A stretch of 45,211 nt of DNA from NCBI RefSeq assembly GCF_000960765.1, contig NZ_JYNH01000021.1, forward strand, positions 1-45,211, in the 5' to 3' direction. This stretch comes from Desulfosporosinus sp. I2. Its GTDB lineage: Bacteria > Bacillota > Desulfitobacteriia > Desulfitobacteriales > Desulfitobacteriaceae. The notes beneath the pieces are model-generated. The model saw only the letters and a list, made by a program, of their open reading frames with translations. It did no database searches and was not told the DNA's origin. Positions 8,968 to 16,435 of this stretch are shown in pieces. Position 1 is the first letter of the stretch. Each line of letters opens with the position of its first letter. Position numbers and translations under genes: made by a program.

Positions 8968-9119
8968 ATTTTTCTCTCCTCTTAGCCGTTTTCTTTGGGA
9001 CTTGCCTTGTTAGCATGGATTTTTGGAATAAGTAATGGGTTAGCTTCCTTGCACAGAAGTGGTATTAGGTGAACTAAGGGTTGATGTATACCAGTAACGA
9101 CTTAACTAACTATATTAAT

Positions 9120-9147
9120 ATTATATGAATATTCTGACACAAGTTAA
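9120..9147 (-). promoter_or_regulatory. possible promoter for the acyl-CoA ligase
   Basis: On the minus strand TTAACT, 16-bp spacer, perfect TATAAT (complement of 9120-9125), about 150 bp upstream of the ATG at 8967. The -35 is weak. The rest of 8968-9196 shows no gene. Confidence 0.3.
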
Positions 9148-9196
9148 CGTAAACGTCAACTATAACATCACTTCAGGTGTTGCTATCTGTACAAGG

Positions 9197-9334
9197 GTTC
9201 AAGAGTATTAGGTTGTTCATCCTGTGGATGAAACAGTCATGGTATTTCGACTACAAAACGGCCAATATGGAAAACCCACGGTCTATTCCGTTCCTGACAT
9301 TATTCCAGTAGGGTTATTCGATGATTTTCTTATA
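9197..9334 (+). pseudogene. Uma2-family (DUF820) endonuclease C-terminal remnant
   Basis: The plus-strand frame reads VQEY-stop-VVHPVDETVMVF and then RLQNGQYGKPTVYSVPD up to GLFDDFLI. This is the C-terminal end of Uma2-family restriction-endonuclease-like proteins, where the motif is normally EYW(I/V)V-P. The Trp codon is TAG here (9209-9211). Only the last ~45 codons exist; the catalytic PD-(D/E)XK part is gone. The frame runs straight into a recombinase fragment from about 9335. Confidence 0.6.
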
Positions 9335-9580
9335 CCATTGACGACCTATGCAGCAGGACTAAGAGTAAGTGAAACGGCAAATTTAAGAGTTGGTGACATC
9401 GATAGTAAGTGAATGCAAATCAGGGTGCAACAAGGCAAAGTGAATAAGGAACGGTACACTATTTTAACCGAGATAAACCTTGCACTCTTAAGAAGGTACT
9501 GGGAGGAATATAGACCCAAGACTTGGCTGTTCCCCGGCAGTATATCAGAAACGAGGTGTCTGGAGATGTTTTACGATTTA
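9335..9580 (+). pseudogene. tyrosine recombinase/integrase fragment
   Basis: In frame with the Uma2 remnant, codons from 9335 read TTYAAGLRVSETANLRVGDIDS, then stop TGA (9410-9412), then MQIRVQQGKVNKERYTILTE and YRPKTWLFPG. This is the first part of the catalytic domain of a phage-integrase-family recombinase (with the conserved first Arg in GLRVSE), of the type often associated with transposons. The TGA replaces an Arg/Lys codon by one base change. The second Arg, His and catalytic Tyr are absent: homology stops near 9555. A decayed mobile element; not an integron integrase as far as can be judged. Confidence 0.7.
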
Positions 9581-10134
9581 CATTGGTCTGAGAAACCGGC
9601 AGGCGGGATTCCCAAAGCTTGAACTAGTCTTGCCCAATAATTGACCTGCGCGGAAGTAGTAGCAAGTATAACCACTTCCCGTTCTGAAAAGAGTTTTGTT
9701 AGTTCGTGAATGAGCGTTGGAGGAAAAGAGATAGGAGTTTTTGAGATGCATTTGGCATATTCAATTGCGAGTTTTTCCCGTTCAGAAAAAGTATGTATTT
9801 TGTCTAAACCGATCCGTCCCTGGAGAACTTCCATTTCCTCAGTTGTAATGCCGTATTCCGCATATTCAAAGGAATTCATATCTATGCAGAATGGACAAGA
9901 GACTGAGAATGACGTCTGGAGTCTAACGATCTTCAGTAGTCTTTTATCCAAATCTTTTTTTCCATTAGCAACTAGTAATTCGAGGATCCCGGAACCAATG
10001 GCGGATTTTGGATACCAAGAAAGTAGTTTGGGGGGTAACAGGTCCTTACCCGTAACTCTCTTCGTAATCCAAATACCGAATTTCAAATAGAAAGGGATTT
10101 TTTGTGGCGGTTTTATAAAAGCACTCACATACAA
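9571..10134 (-). CDS. carboxymuconolactone decarboxylase / AhpD-like family protein
   Basis: 187 residues, all-alpha AhpD-like fold. It contains the redox-active pair in SCPFCIDMNSFEYAE (CxxC followed by a helix), which marks the peroxidase-related alkylhydroperoxidase D branch rather than the true decarboxylase. The start is uncertain: TTG 10134 or GTG 10128, both behind GGAG. Its 3' end meets the recombinase remnant. It lies on the same strand as, and downstream of, the toxin-antitoxin pair and one 85-bp repeat, so it could be the second gene of a cassette-like array. Physiological substrate unknown. Confidence 0.85.
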   Translation of the reverse strand: MYVSAFIKPPQKIPFYLKFGIWITKRVTGKDLLPPKLLSWYPKSAIGSGILELLVANGKKDLDKRLLKIVRLQTSFSVSCPFCIDMNSFEYAEYGITTEEMEVLQGRIGLDKIHTFSEREKLAIEYAKCISKTPISFPPTLIHELTKLFSEREVVILATTSAQVNYWARLVQALGIPPAGFSDQCKS

Positions 10135-10236
10135 TCAACTCCGTTCCAAATCAAAACTTTCTTACAATTATACATCTTTAGTACCAACTTGGGGCCGGGA
10201 TTTTGAATGTTTTACTTTGGGGAAGGCCTGTTCATC

Positions 10237-10321
10237 GTATAACCGAGGGTTTGCGACACTCTGCAAAGATAAAAGCGGTTGGGACGCGTCGTAAACCCTC
10301 GGGACGTTATAGGAAATGTCC
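10237..10321 (-). repeat. 85-bp imperfect palindrome, copy A (attC-like candidate)
   Basis: Arms CGAGGGTTTGCGAC (10244-10257) and GTCGTAAACCCTCG (10288-10301), with outer GTATAAC (10237-10243) and GTTATA (10306-10311) and a conserved tail GAAATGTCC. A second copy lies at 11246-11331. Read on the minus strand it starts 84 nt after the toxin stop codon, ends in GTTATAC and is followed by the AhpD-like gene, as an integron attC would. The loop sequence differs between copies while the arms are kept. Other interpretations: MITE or REP-like element. The remaining bases of 10135-10404 show no gene. Confidence 0.6.
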
Positions 10322-10404
10322 ATATCAGAGAATGTTTTTCACCCTTCGGTTCTATGTATTTTTTTTCTGAGGTTAAATGGAAAAAGACCCCTACGTGAGA
10401 GGTC

Positions 10405-10737
10405 TTACATATGTTTAAAGAAAAATTCCGTATACATTTCTTGAATTTTCAATAGATCATTGAAATTGGCTCTACCAATAAAGTGAATGAAATTTGATAA
10501 CTTTAGAGGAACTGTCTTTGATACTCTTGCTGTTGACGGATACTTAAGATTTGCCTCTTTCCAATACTGAATAGGGGTATCATACCGATCAGTAGCTCTT
10601 GGATCATGTTTAGTGACTTTGGTTGAAAGAATTTGAGGCAAATCAACATTCAAAACTATTACTGGTCTCGGAAGAAATTGATTAGGATTTTCTTCAAAGG
10701 GGAAATTTACTAGCCATATTTCGCCTTCAGTAATCAC
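10405..10737 (-). CDS. PemK/MazF-family toxin
   Basis: 110 residues. The N-terminus EGEIWLVNFPFEENPNQFLPRPVIVLN matches the SH3-like start of PemK/MazF endoribonucleases (G-[DE]-[IV]-W-x-V-x-F-P and the R-P-[AV]-[VI] strand). The family cleaves mRNA at short motifs. Its start overlaps the stop of the upstream gene by 4 nt (ATGA), the usual toxin-antitoxin coupling. The central part diverges from classical MazF (no clear TKT strand), so activity is inferred from context. Confidence 0.8.
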   Translation of the reverse strand: MITEGEIWLVNFPFEENPNQFLPRPVIVLNVDLPQILSTKVTKHDPRATDRYDTPIQYWKEANLKYPSTARVSKTVPLKLSNFIHFIGRANFNDLLKIQEMYTEFFFKHM

Positions 10738-10976
10738 TTTTGCCGCTTTAGCTCCTTATAGAGTTCGTCCCACTCATGTTCTTGTCGCCAAGGATCATCT
10801 TTTGTTATTACATATTCGCCATCAGAATTCTTTGGCCAATTTGCATCAGATAATTCTTGGATTTTATCACGATGTTGAGAAACAAAATCAGAAAATGAAG
10901 GTTTTTGAGTTTTATTCAAAGGAAGAGACATTTCATTTTCCTCCTTATTAACCTTATTCTTTTCTTCCTTATCCAT
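10734..10976 (-). CDS. putative antitoxin partner of the PemK/MazF toxin
   Basis: 80 residues, very hydrophilic, starting at ATG 10976 behind GGGGTG. No ribbon-helix-helix or AbrB fold is recognisable; the C-terminal part (WPKNSDGEYVITKDDPWRQE then EWDELYKELK) is acidic/aromatic and could wrap a toxin, as antitoxin tails do. Assigned only because it overlaps the toxin gene by 4 nt and precedes it. The N-terminal 20 residues are nearly all Lys/Glu/Asn, and an internal Met (residue 16) is an alternative start. Confidence 0.6.
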   Translation of the reverse strand: MDKEEKNKVNKEENEMSLPLNKTQKPSFSDFVSQHRDKIQELSDANWPKNSDGEYVITKDDPWRQEHEWDELYKELKRQK

Positions 10977-11245
10977 ATGATATCACCCCCTAAACAGTAG
11001 TTCAATATGTAGTATTCCCATAATTTGCAATTTAGCAGGAATAGATAAGGGATTGTAGAACTAAGTTCATAAGGTTAGTGAATGTTGTTCTTTGAAGTGT
11101 GGACACTTCGTATAACAGGATGTTGCGAAGCAAACTAGGAGGTAGGGTGAAATTATTAAAATGGAGGTTCAGTTATAAATACAGTTTGGGGACGTTTAGG
11201 GACTCCCGTCCATGGTCGTCTCTGAATCATGGGGCATGGTCTGCT

Positions 11246-11331
11246 GCCTAACAGAGGGTTTGCGACATCGGAGAGAATATGAATGTAGTAACCCGACTTC
11301 GCAAACCCTCGGGACGTTATATGAAATGTCC
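11246..11331 (-). repeat. 85-bp imperfect palindrome, copy B (attC-like candidate)
   Basis: Perfect arms GAGGGTTTGCGA (11254-11265) and TCGCAAACCCTC (11299-11310). On the minus strand the unit reads ATATAAC, GTCCC, arm, 33-nt loop, arm, T, GTTAGGC; the last heptamer fits the integron R' consensus GTTRRRY exactly. Copies A and B enclose the toxin-antitoxin pair. The conserved GGACATTTC outside ATATAAC is not expected in attC sites. Confidence 0.6.
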
Positions 11332-11348
11332 GATTTAGATAAAATAAT

Positions 11349-11492
11349 AAAGCTCCCTGGTTAGAGGGGACTTTTAAGGTTATCCTCGGAAAACGTCATA
11401 CCGCAGTAGAAGCATCTAAGAAATGGACAATGCCGATCAGAGAATGGCAAAGGTTGCTCTCCAGCATTACCCATTACGTTGCTACTAATTAA
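11349..11492 (+). pseudogene. IS256/Mutator-type transposase C-terminal remnant
   Basis: An open frame ending in TAA 11490-11492 contains EASKKWTMPIREWQ, the pattern (A/S)xKKWTMPIRxW found near the C-terminus of IS256-family transposases. Only about 47 codons remain, with no catalytic DDE residues. It abuts copy B of the 85-bp repeat. The remaining sequence of 10977-11702 shows a small hairpin (GAAGTGT/ACACTTC near 11095-11110) and a terminator but no other gene. Confidence 0.5.
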
Positions 11493-11516
11493 GCAAGTAT
11501 TGTTGGAATTAATAAA

Positions 11517-11552
11517 AGCCCTTGCCAAGTTAATTAAAACTTGGCAAGGGCT
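11517..11552 (-). terminator. terminator, probably of the DUF1003 gene
   Basis: Perfect 15-bp stem AGCCCTTGCCAAGTT (11517-11531) with AACTTGGCAAGGGCT (11538-11552). On the minus strand it is followed by TTTTATT, so it fits a transcript coming from the DUF1003 gene about 150 nt upstream. Confidence 0.7.
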
Positions 11553-11702
11553 GATTTAACTCTTTGGGTAAGGTAAGATTTACTATTGGGTTGCAGAAAT
11601 TACCGGCAGGACTTACTTCAATTTGATGGTCAATACATATGCCAATTAGATACTTTGCACCTTAAAACGGAACGGCTTGCAAGTTCGTAGAGGCTTTCTT
11701 TT

Positions 11703-12248
11703 CTAGGTTGTCGGGTTATCATTCTGTTTACTGTGAAGTCGATGAAGTAATTGGTGAATATCCGAAACTTGAAGTTCTAGGCGGTGAAGATGTCTCTGGA
11801 CGTCATCGATTTCCAGTTCAGCTTTATAGTTGATGGAAAAGTCGACCATTGCTTCATGTTTATCTCGGATTGCCTGACGGTTTTGGCTCATGATAATAAA
11901 GGGAGCTTGAAAGGCCGCCGTGAATGAAAGAATGAGGTTTAGAAGGATGAAGGGTGGGGCATCAAAGTGGGCCACTTGTGTAAGTTTTAAGGTATTCCAA
12001 ATCATCCAAAAGGTGAGAAAGGTGGTGAAGATAATAATGAACTTCCAGCTTCCTGCGAAGAATGCGAATTTATCCGCCAGACGGTCTGAGAAGGTTGTTT
12101 CGCGGGAATTCTGAGCATTGAGCTGTGAGAGAATATGTCTCTTATAGTCCTCAACGAGTCGATCAATACGTTCCACATGAGTATGGTCAATAGGGGAGGA
12201 CAAATCTCGTGATGGTGATGATTCTGGGCCATCTTTTAGAATCGACAT
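11703..12248 (-). CDS. DUF1003 membrane protein
   Basis: 181 residues. A soluble N-terminal helix region, two hydrophobic segments (about residues 70-88 and 99-118), then the DUF1003 core signature PFILLNLILSFTAAFQAPFI followed by MSQNRQA and an alpha-helical tail. Predicted inner-membrane protein of unknown role; family members are often called cyclic-nucleotide-binding or CrcB-neighbouring proteins without firm data. ATG 12248 has GAGGTG upstream. It stands alone on its strand between the accessory island and the UxaA-type genes. Confidence 0.85.
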   Translation of the reverse strand: MSILKDGPESSPSRDLSSPIDHTHVERIDRLVEDYKRHILSQLNAQNSRETTFSDRLADKFAFFAGSWKFIIIFTTFLTFWMIWNTLKLTQVAHFDAPPFILLNLILSFTAAFQAPFIIMSQNRQAIRDKHEAMVDFSINYKAELEIDDVQRHLHRLELQVSDIHQLLHRLHSKQNDNPTT

Positions 12249-12408
12249 ATAGTGACACCTCTTTATACAATAAATTTATTAACGAGGAAAATAACAAAAG
12301 AGAATTTCACTATTTAGTATAACGTAGGTGGAATGATAATAATCGTTCCATATCAATGGCTTAAGAAAAATGGCAAGTGCAGAGCGAATTTAATGGTTAT
12401 TTTACCAC

Positions 12409-13566
12409 TTAATAGGTAGGTCCTATTTTGTAAATTCCAAACTCTCGATAGCCTAAGCTTTCTGCTTTGGTTCTTCGTCCATTGGCCACAGCGATAATTT
12501 CCTCGAAAATACGGTGCCCGACTTGCTCGATGGTTTCTTCACCTGAAATAATGCTGGATGCATCAAGGTCCATGTTGTCTTCCATCATTTGATAAGTCCG
12601 AGCATTGGCTGTGATTTTAATGACGGGTGCAATGGGGGAACCAGTTGGGGTACCGCGTCCTGTAGTAAAGATCACGACGGTTGCGCCACCAGCGAGCATA
12701 CCAGTGATCGAATCAATATCTTGACCGGGACTATCCATGATGTAAAGACCTTTGCCTTGAGGAATTTCACCATAATTAAGAACATCTTGAATGGGAGCAT
12801 GCCCCGCTTTATAAATACACCCTAAGGATTTCTCTTCAATCGAACTGAGCCCACCGGCAATGTTGCCTGGGGTGGGTTGGCCTTCGCGAAGGTCAACGTT
12901 TAAGAGCTTGGCCCGATTTTCGCAGGCATGGACAATTTTAAATAGTTTTTCGGCAATGTCGGTCGATTTAGCACGACGAGCAAGGACATGTTCTGCTCCA
13001 ATGAACTCCGTTGTTTCAGACAACATGACGTTACCTCCGGCAGCCACTAACAAGTCCGCGGCAATGCCTGAGGCTGGGTTTGACGCTAAACCAGAGGTGA
13101 AGTCAGACCCTCCACATTCAATAGCCAGGCTTAATTCACAAGCATCGATCTTTTCGGGTTGAAGATGGGCAACTTGGCGGACCAATTTAGCAACTTTGCT
13201 TAAGCCTTCTGCTTCAGTTTTTAGGGTTCCACCAATTTCTTGAATGATAACGACTTCAACGGGCTTACCGGATGCGGCGATTTCGGCGGCGGTTTCTCGG
13301 ATGGGAACCCCTTCGCAGCCAAGTCCGACTACAAGGACTGCAGCCACATTTGGATTTTTGCCAAATCCGATTAAGGTTCGGACTGTTTGTTCGTGATCGG
13401 CCCCGATTTGACAGCAACCGTGTTGATTGGGAAGCGCAACAGCTTCTGGAATTTGGGCGGCAATATTTGAAGCGACGGTGCTCGCGCAGACGGAAGTAGG
13501 GATAATTAAGATGTGATTACGAATTCCAACTTTTCCATCCGGTCGACGGTAACCTAAAATTTTCAA
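12409..13566 (-). CDS. UxaA-family dehydratase/hydrolase, large subunit
   Basis: 385 residues matching the C-terminal catalytic part of altronate/galactarate dehydratases (UxaA/GarD family): start GYRRPDGKVGIRNHILIIPT, QHGCCQIGADHEQT, VGLGCEG, ECGGSD and the terminal repeat FTTGRGTP. These are iron-dependent lyases acting on sugar acids; the related two-subunit enzyme SuyAB is (2R)-sulfolactate sulfo-lyase. The sequence does not decide between them. A small SAF-domain gene on the same strand 164 nt upstream supplies the other subunit. ATG 13566 follows AGGAGG. Confidence 0.85.
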   Translation of the reverse strand: MKILGYRRPDGKVGIRNHILIIPTSVCASTVASNIAAQIPEAVALPNQHGCCQIGADHEQTVRTLIGFGKNPNVAAVLVVGLGCEGVPIRETAAEIAASGKPVEVVIIQEIGGTLKTEAEGLSKVAKLVRQVAHLQPEKIDACELSLAIECGGSDFTSGLASNPASGIAADLLVAAGGNVMLSETTEFIGAEHVLARRAKSTDIAEKLFKIVHACENRAKLLNVDLREGQPTPGNIAGGLSSIEEKSLGCIYKAGHAPIQDVLNYGEIPQGKGLYIMDSPGQDIDSITGMLAGGATVVIFTTGRGTPTGSPIAPVIKITANARTYQMMEDNMDLDASSIISGEETIEQVGHRIFEEIIAVANGRRTKAESLGYREFGIYKIGPTY

Positions 13567-13730
13567 AGGTTTTTCCTCCTTCTGTCCTTTTGGCCTATTT
13601 TCCCACTTGAACAGTTTATCAGGTCTTTATGACCTCCACTTTAATAAGCGGGTGTGGATTCTTCATAAAACTTCAGGTCACAGGGCTAGATACTTTCGTT
13701 CTGAAGTATCAATAATGTGTGCTGAATAGT

Positions 13731-14018
13731 TTACTGGTCTTTGCGGCCGCGTTGGGTTTCCATGTTGTGAATGTGCACATGTTGCCCAGGCAGTATTAAG
13801 GTAGTGGCCACCCCGATGCTTTCAGCATATTTGAGGATATCTTCCCCAATTCTTATTTCTTGAATGGCAACTTTGTGGCCGAGCGGGATATCTTGCAATA
13901 ATTGAACGGATCGCTCGGATTGGCCCACTGAAAAATGGATGATCTTATTTGCTGATAAATCATCGACAACTGTAGCTACGTTGTCTTTAGGGTTTATTAC
14001 AACTGCTTGTTTTTCCAA
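13731..14018 (-). CDS. UxaA-family dehydratase, small SAF-domain subunit
   Basis: 95 residues, equivalent to the N-terminal SAF domain of altronate dehydratase: VVINPKDNVATVVDDL, then IPLGHKVAIQEI and terminal GQHVHIHNMET. In split enzymes (altronate-type or SuyA of sulfolactate lyase) this subunit is a separate ~90-residue protein. ATG 14018 follows AGGAGGGA. It precedes the large subunit in the same direction and both are probably one transcript. Confidence 0.85.
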   Translation of the reverse strand: MEKQAVVINPKDNVATVVDDLSANKIIHFSVGQSERSVQLLQDIPLGHKVAIQEIRIGEDILKYAESIGVATTLILPGQHVHIHNMETQRGRKDQ

Positions 14019-14060
14019 GAGATTCCCTCCTATTTATGGTAATCATGTTTATGTGGGGTT

Positions 14061-14090
14061 ATTATACGGTGTTATAGGTCATTAACAAAT
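14061..14090 (-). promoter_or_regulatory. possible promoter of the UxaA-type genes
   Basis: Minus-strand TATAAT (complement of 14061-14066), 43 bp before the ATG at 14018; the -35 (ATTTGT or TTTGTT) is poor. The divergent gap 14019-14330 shows no gene and no other clear structure. Confidence 0.35.
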
Positions 14091-14330
14091 AAGCCTTATT
14101 ATAGAATATCTGAAACAGTGGTAATTTGTAAATAAGGATTTTGCTTGAGTCTTCAAATAGCTACTAATGAAAGGGGATATGATATAAAATGATTAAATGT
14201 TAACTTATTAGACTGGGTTGACTGTATTTGAGAAGGATAAATGGAACGCTAACTAGAAGTAATAGATTCGTTCATTAATTTAGATTAACGACTTCATAAA
14301 GAAGTCGGATTGGGGAAAGAAGGGTGTAAA

Positions 14331-15224
14331 TTGCTTACGGTAAACCAGTTAGTTGAGGAATTTAGTTTTGAGGTTCTGGCTGGACATGTGGGGTTAGATA
14401 AAGAAATCACGGAGTATAGCTTAAAACGTCCAAGTGCCGAATTAGCTGGTTATTTAAAGCATTTGACTCCTAAACGGATTCAAATTTACGGGAGGACCGA
14501 GTTGGGGTTACTCCAACAATATGATATTTCAACGCGTCGCGCAAAGATTTCTCAAGTGATGATTTCAGAAGTACCTTGTGTGATTATCACTCGGAATTTA
14601 ACACTTCCCCTCGATTTCATTGAACTAGCCAGTGAACGAAAGATTCCACTTTTGACGACTCATCGTTCGGCTACCCAACTTTTCTATCTGTTGATCCGTT
14701 ACCTTATTAACCAATTAGCTCCCAGTACGATTGCAAATGGTGTGTTAGTGGATATATACGGGGTTGGGGTTTTGATCACTGGTGAAAGTGGAATTGGGAA
14801 AAGTGAGGCAGCTTTAGAGCTTATAAAAAATGGGCATTTACTGGTTGCTGATGATATCGTGAGAGTTCGACGGGTGGATGAGGAGAGATTGCTAGGTACC
14901 GCTCCAGCACGGATTCGGCATTTACTTGAGTTGCGGGGCTTAGGAATTTTAGATGTGACAACGTTGTTTGGAGCAGGTTCAGTGAGAGACGAAAAAGTTA
15001 TACAGTTTATTGTTCATTTGGAGGAATGGCAGCCGAATAAGATCTATGATCGCTTAGGTATTGATCCGTCAAAAACACGAGAGATATTAGGGATTTCGAT
15101 TCCTGAAATAACAGTTCCCGTCCGGCCCGGGCGTAACCTCGCTACGATTATTGAAGTAGCTGTTATGCAAAATAGGACTCAATCTGCTAAGAGCAAAACG
15201 CACCTCCGCCTTAGAGATATGTAA
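14331..15224 (+). CDS. hprK: HPr kinase/phosphorylase-like protein
   Basis: 297 residues from TTG 14331, chosen because GAAGGG lies 6 nt upstream. N-terminal domain at about 1-125, then the kinase domain: Walker A GESGIGKSE (near 151-159), LVADD with the catalytic Asp, the signature LLELRGLGILDV, FGAGSV, YDRLG with the catalytic Arg and PVRPGRN. The family phosphorylates HPr on a Ser for carbon catabolite control. Odd points: the His normally found in HGVLVD is Asn (ANGVLVD), and the usual C-terminal mGxNaa..f segment is replaced by a basic tail. No PTS gene is nearby. A regulatory or altered-activity HprK is possible. Confidence 0.85.
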   Translation: MLTVNQLVEEFSFEVLAGHVGLDKEITEYSLKRPSAELAGYLKHLTPKRIQIYGRTELGLLQQYDISTRRAKISQVMISEVPCVIITRNLTLPLDFIELASERKIPLLTTHRSATQLFYLLIRYLINQLAPSTIANGVLVDIYGVGVLITGESGIGKSEAALELIKNGHLLVADDIVRVRRVDEERLLGTAPARIRHLLELRGLGILDVTTLFGAGSVRDEKVIQFIVHLEEWQPNKIYDRLGIDPSKTREILGISIPEITVPVRPGRNLATIIEVAVMQNRTQSAKSKTHLRLRDM

Positions 15225-15427
15225 TGAATGAACATAACCAAGTCATTGAGGAAAGAGAAGAAACGTGTTCAATCGTTAGTAAACTTGTGAAGTTTAAGAT
15301 TTTTTGTAATCAAATCACAGGGAGCCCAATACATTTAGGTGAAATTATCGGCTTTGAGTGCGGGTCTTATAGTACAAGTTGTTTATCAAAATGCCATTAT
15401 CGAAGGATGCTGGATGATTTTTAAAAT

Positions 15428-15465
15428 GGGGTGTAACAAACTGGAAAATATGTTTGTTACACCCC
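15428..15465. terminator. bidirectional terminator between hprK and the NlpC/P60 gene
   Basis: Perfect 14-bp stem GGGGTGTAACAAAC (15428-15441) with GTTTGTTACACCCC (15452-15465), A-rich on the left and T-containing on the right. A 66-codon frame between the hprK stop and this hairpin has no ribosome site and is not called. Confidence 0.7.
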
Positions 15466-15479
15466 TAAATCTTTATTCA

Positions 15480-16160
15480 TTATAATACTCGTTTAGCGCC
15501 GACATAGGCTGATTTCCAATAGGTTCCCAACGTATAGATGGTTACACCTTTAGAACTCGCAGCGTTAATAAATTGTCCATTACCTATATAGATTCCATCG
15601 TGATCAACGACTCCATTTTTACCCAACGAGAAAAAGACTAAATCGCCGGGCTGCAGATTACTAAAGGAGACTGAAGTTCCGACTTTATACTGATCCCGTG
15701 ACACTCTTGGAAGGCTAATGCCATTTTTAGCAAAAACATATTGCACAAAACCAGAACAGTCAAAGCCTGCAGGGGTCGTTCCTCCAAATACATACTTGAC
15801 GCCGATATATTGTTGACTAGTCGCAATAATGGCACTGGCTTTTCCAGATTGCGAAGTTGATGTGCTGGATCTGGAAGGTTGTGTTTGTGCCTTTTTAACT
15901 GGCGTGCTTGTCTTAGGCTGAGAAGCAGGCACTGGGTTCGAAGTGGGGGGATTGGTGGTGCTTGCCTCTGGAGTGGGAGTCGGTGTTTCTGGTACCTTCG
16001 TATCTACATTGGCCAAAACTTCATTTGCTGCTTGAATTTCTGGAGTGATTTGATCACTTGTAATTGTGGCAGGAAACGTTGTGATTATTGACACAAATAA
16101 GAATGCAGAAATAATGGTGCCAAGGATAGGGGTTATGGTTTTACTATAAATCTTGGTCAT
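15480..16160 (-). CDS. secreted NlpC/P60 cell-wall endopeptidase
   Basis: 226 residues from ATG 16160 (GAAAGG 8 nt upstream); 21 more codons are open upstream but lack a ribosome site. Order: N-terminal membrane/signal segment (about 9-32), a Pro/Thr/Ser-rich spacer (about 55-110), then an NlpC/P60 domain. Catalytic residues: Cys in FDCSGFV, His in VDHDGIYI, and Asn 12 residues later (FINAASSKG) as the third polar residue. The family cleaves D-gamma-glutamyl-diaminopimelate bonds in peptidoglycan peptides. Probably exported and held in the wall; a sporulation, germination or growth role cannot be told apart. Confidence 0.92.
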   Translation of the reverse strand: MTKIYSKTITPILGTIISAFLFVSIITTFPATITSDQITPEIQAANEVLANVDTKVPETPTPTPEASTTNPPTSNPVPASQPKTSTPVKKAQTQPSRSSTSTSQSGKASAIIATSQQYIGVKYVFGGTTPAGFDCSGFVQYVFAKNGISLPRVSRDQYKVGTSVSFSNLQPGDLVFFSLGKNGVVDHDGIYIGNGQFINAASSKGVTIYTLGTYWKSAYVGAKRVL

Positions 16161-16435
16161 ATTCTTCATCCTTTCATTGTTGTTATTTATCCAAGACCTA
16201 GGGTTATTGGTTTTAACCGACAACCCAATAATGTATCCTGAAGTTGTTTCCTAGTATAAGGGATAAAGACTAGTTTGTCCTTGGTAATTTGTGGCATAGA
16301 TTAAAAATAGATAATAAGTTCTGCTATTTTTGTAAACAATGATTAGTGTATCTTAAAAAAGTCTGATAAGTATTTCAGTCATTTTTTAAAGGCCGTTCAC
16401 ATAGGAGTAAGAAAGAAAAAGGGGGAGAGATCAGT

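Noticed and set aside
9710-10090. 126-codon plus-strand open frame
   Set aside because: Antisense to the AhpD-like gene, whose CxxC motif and family sequence make it the real one.
12328-12352. inverted repeat GGAATGAT-aata-ATCGTTCC
   Set aside because: One mismatch, no T tail on either strand, no clear relation to a start or stop; could be chance in AT-rich DNA.
15224-15424. 66-codon frame after hprK, and an alternative hydrophobic frame from GTG near 15350
   Set aside because: Overlaps the hprK stop by one base, has no ribosome site and no family resemblance; the hydrophobic alternative frame is equally unsupported and runs into the terminator.
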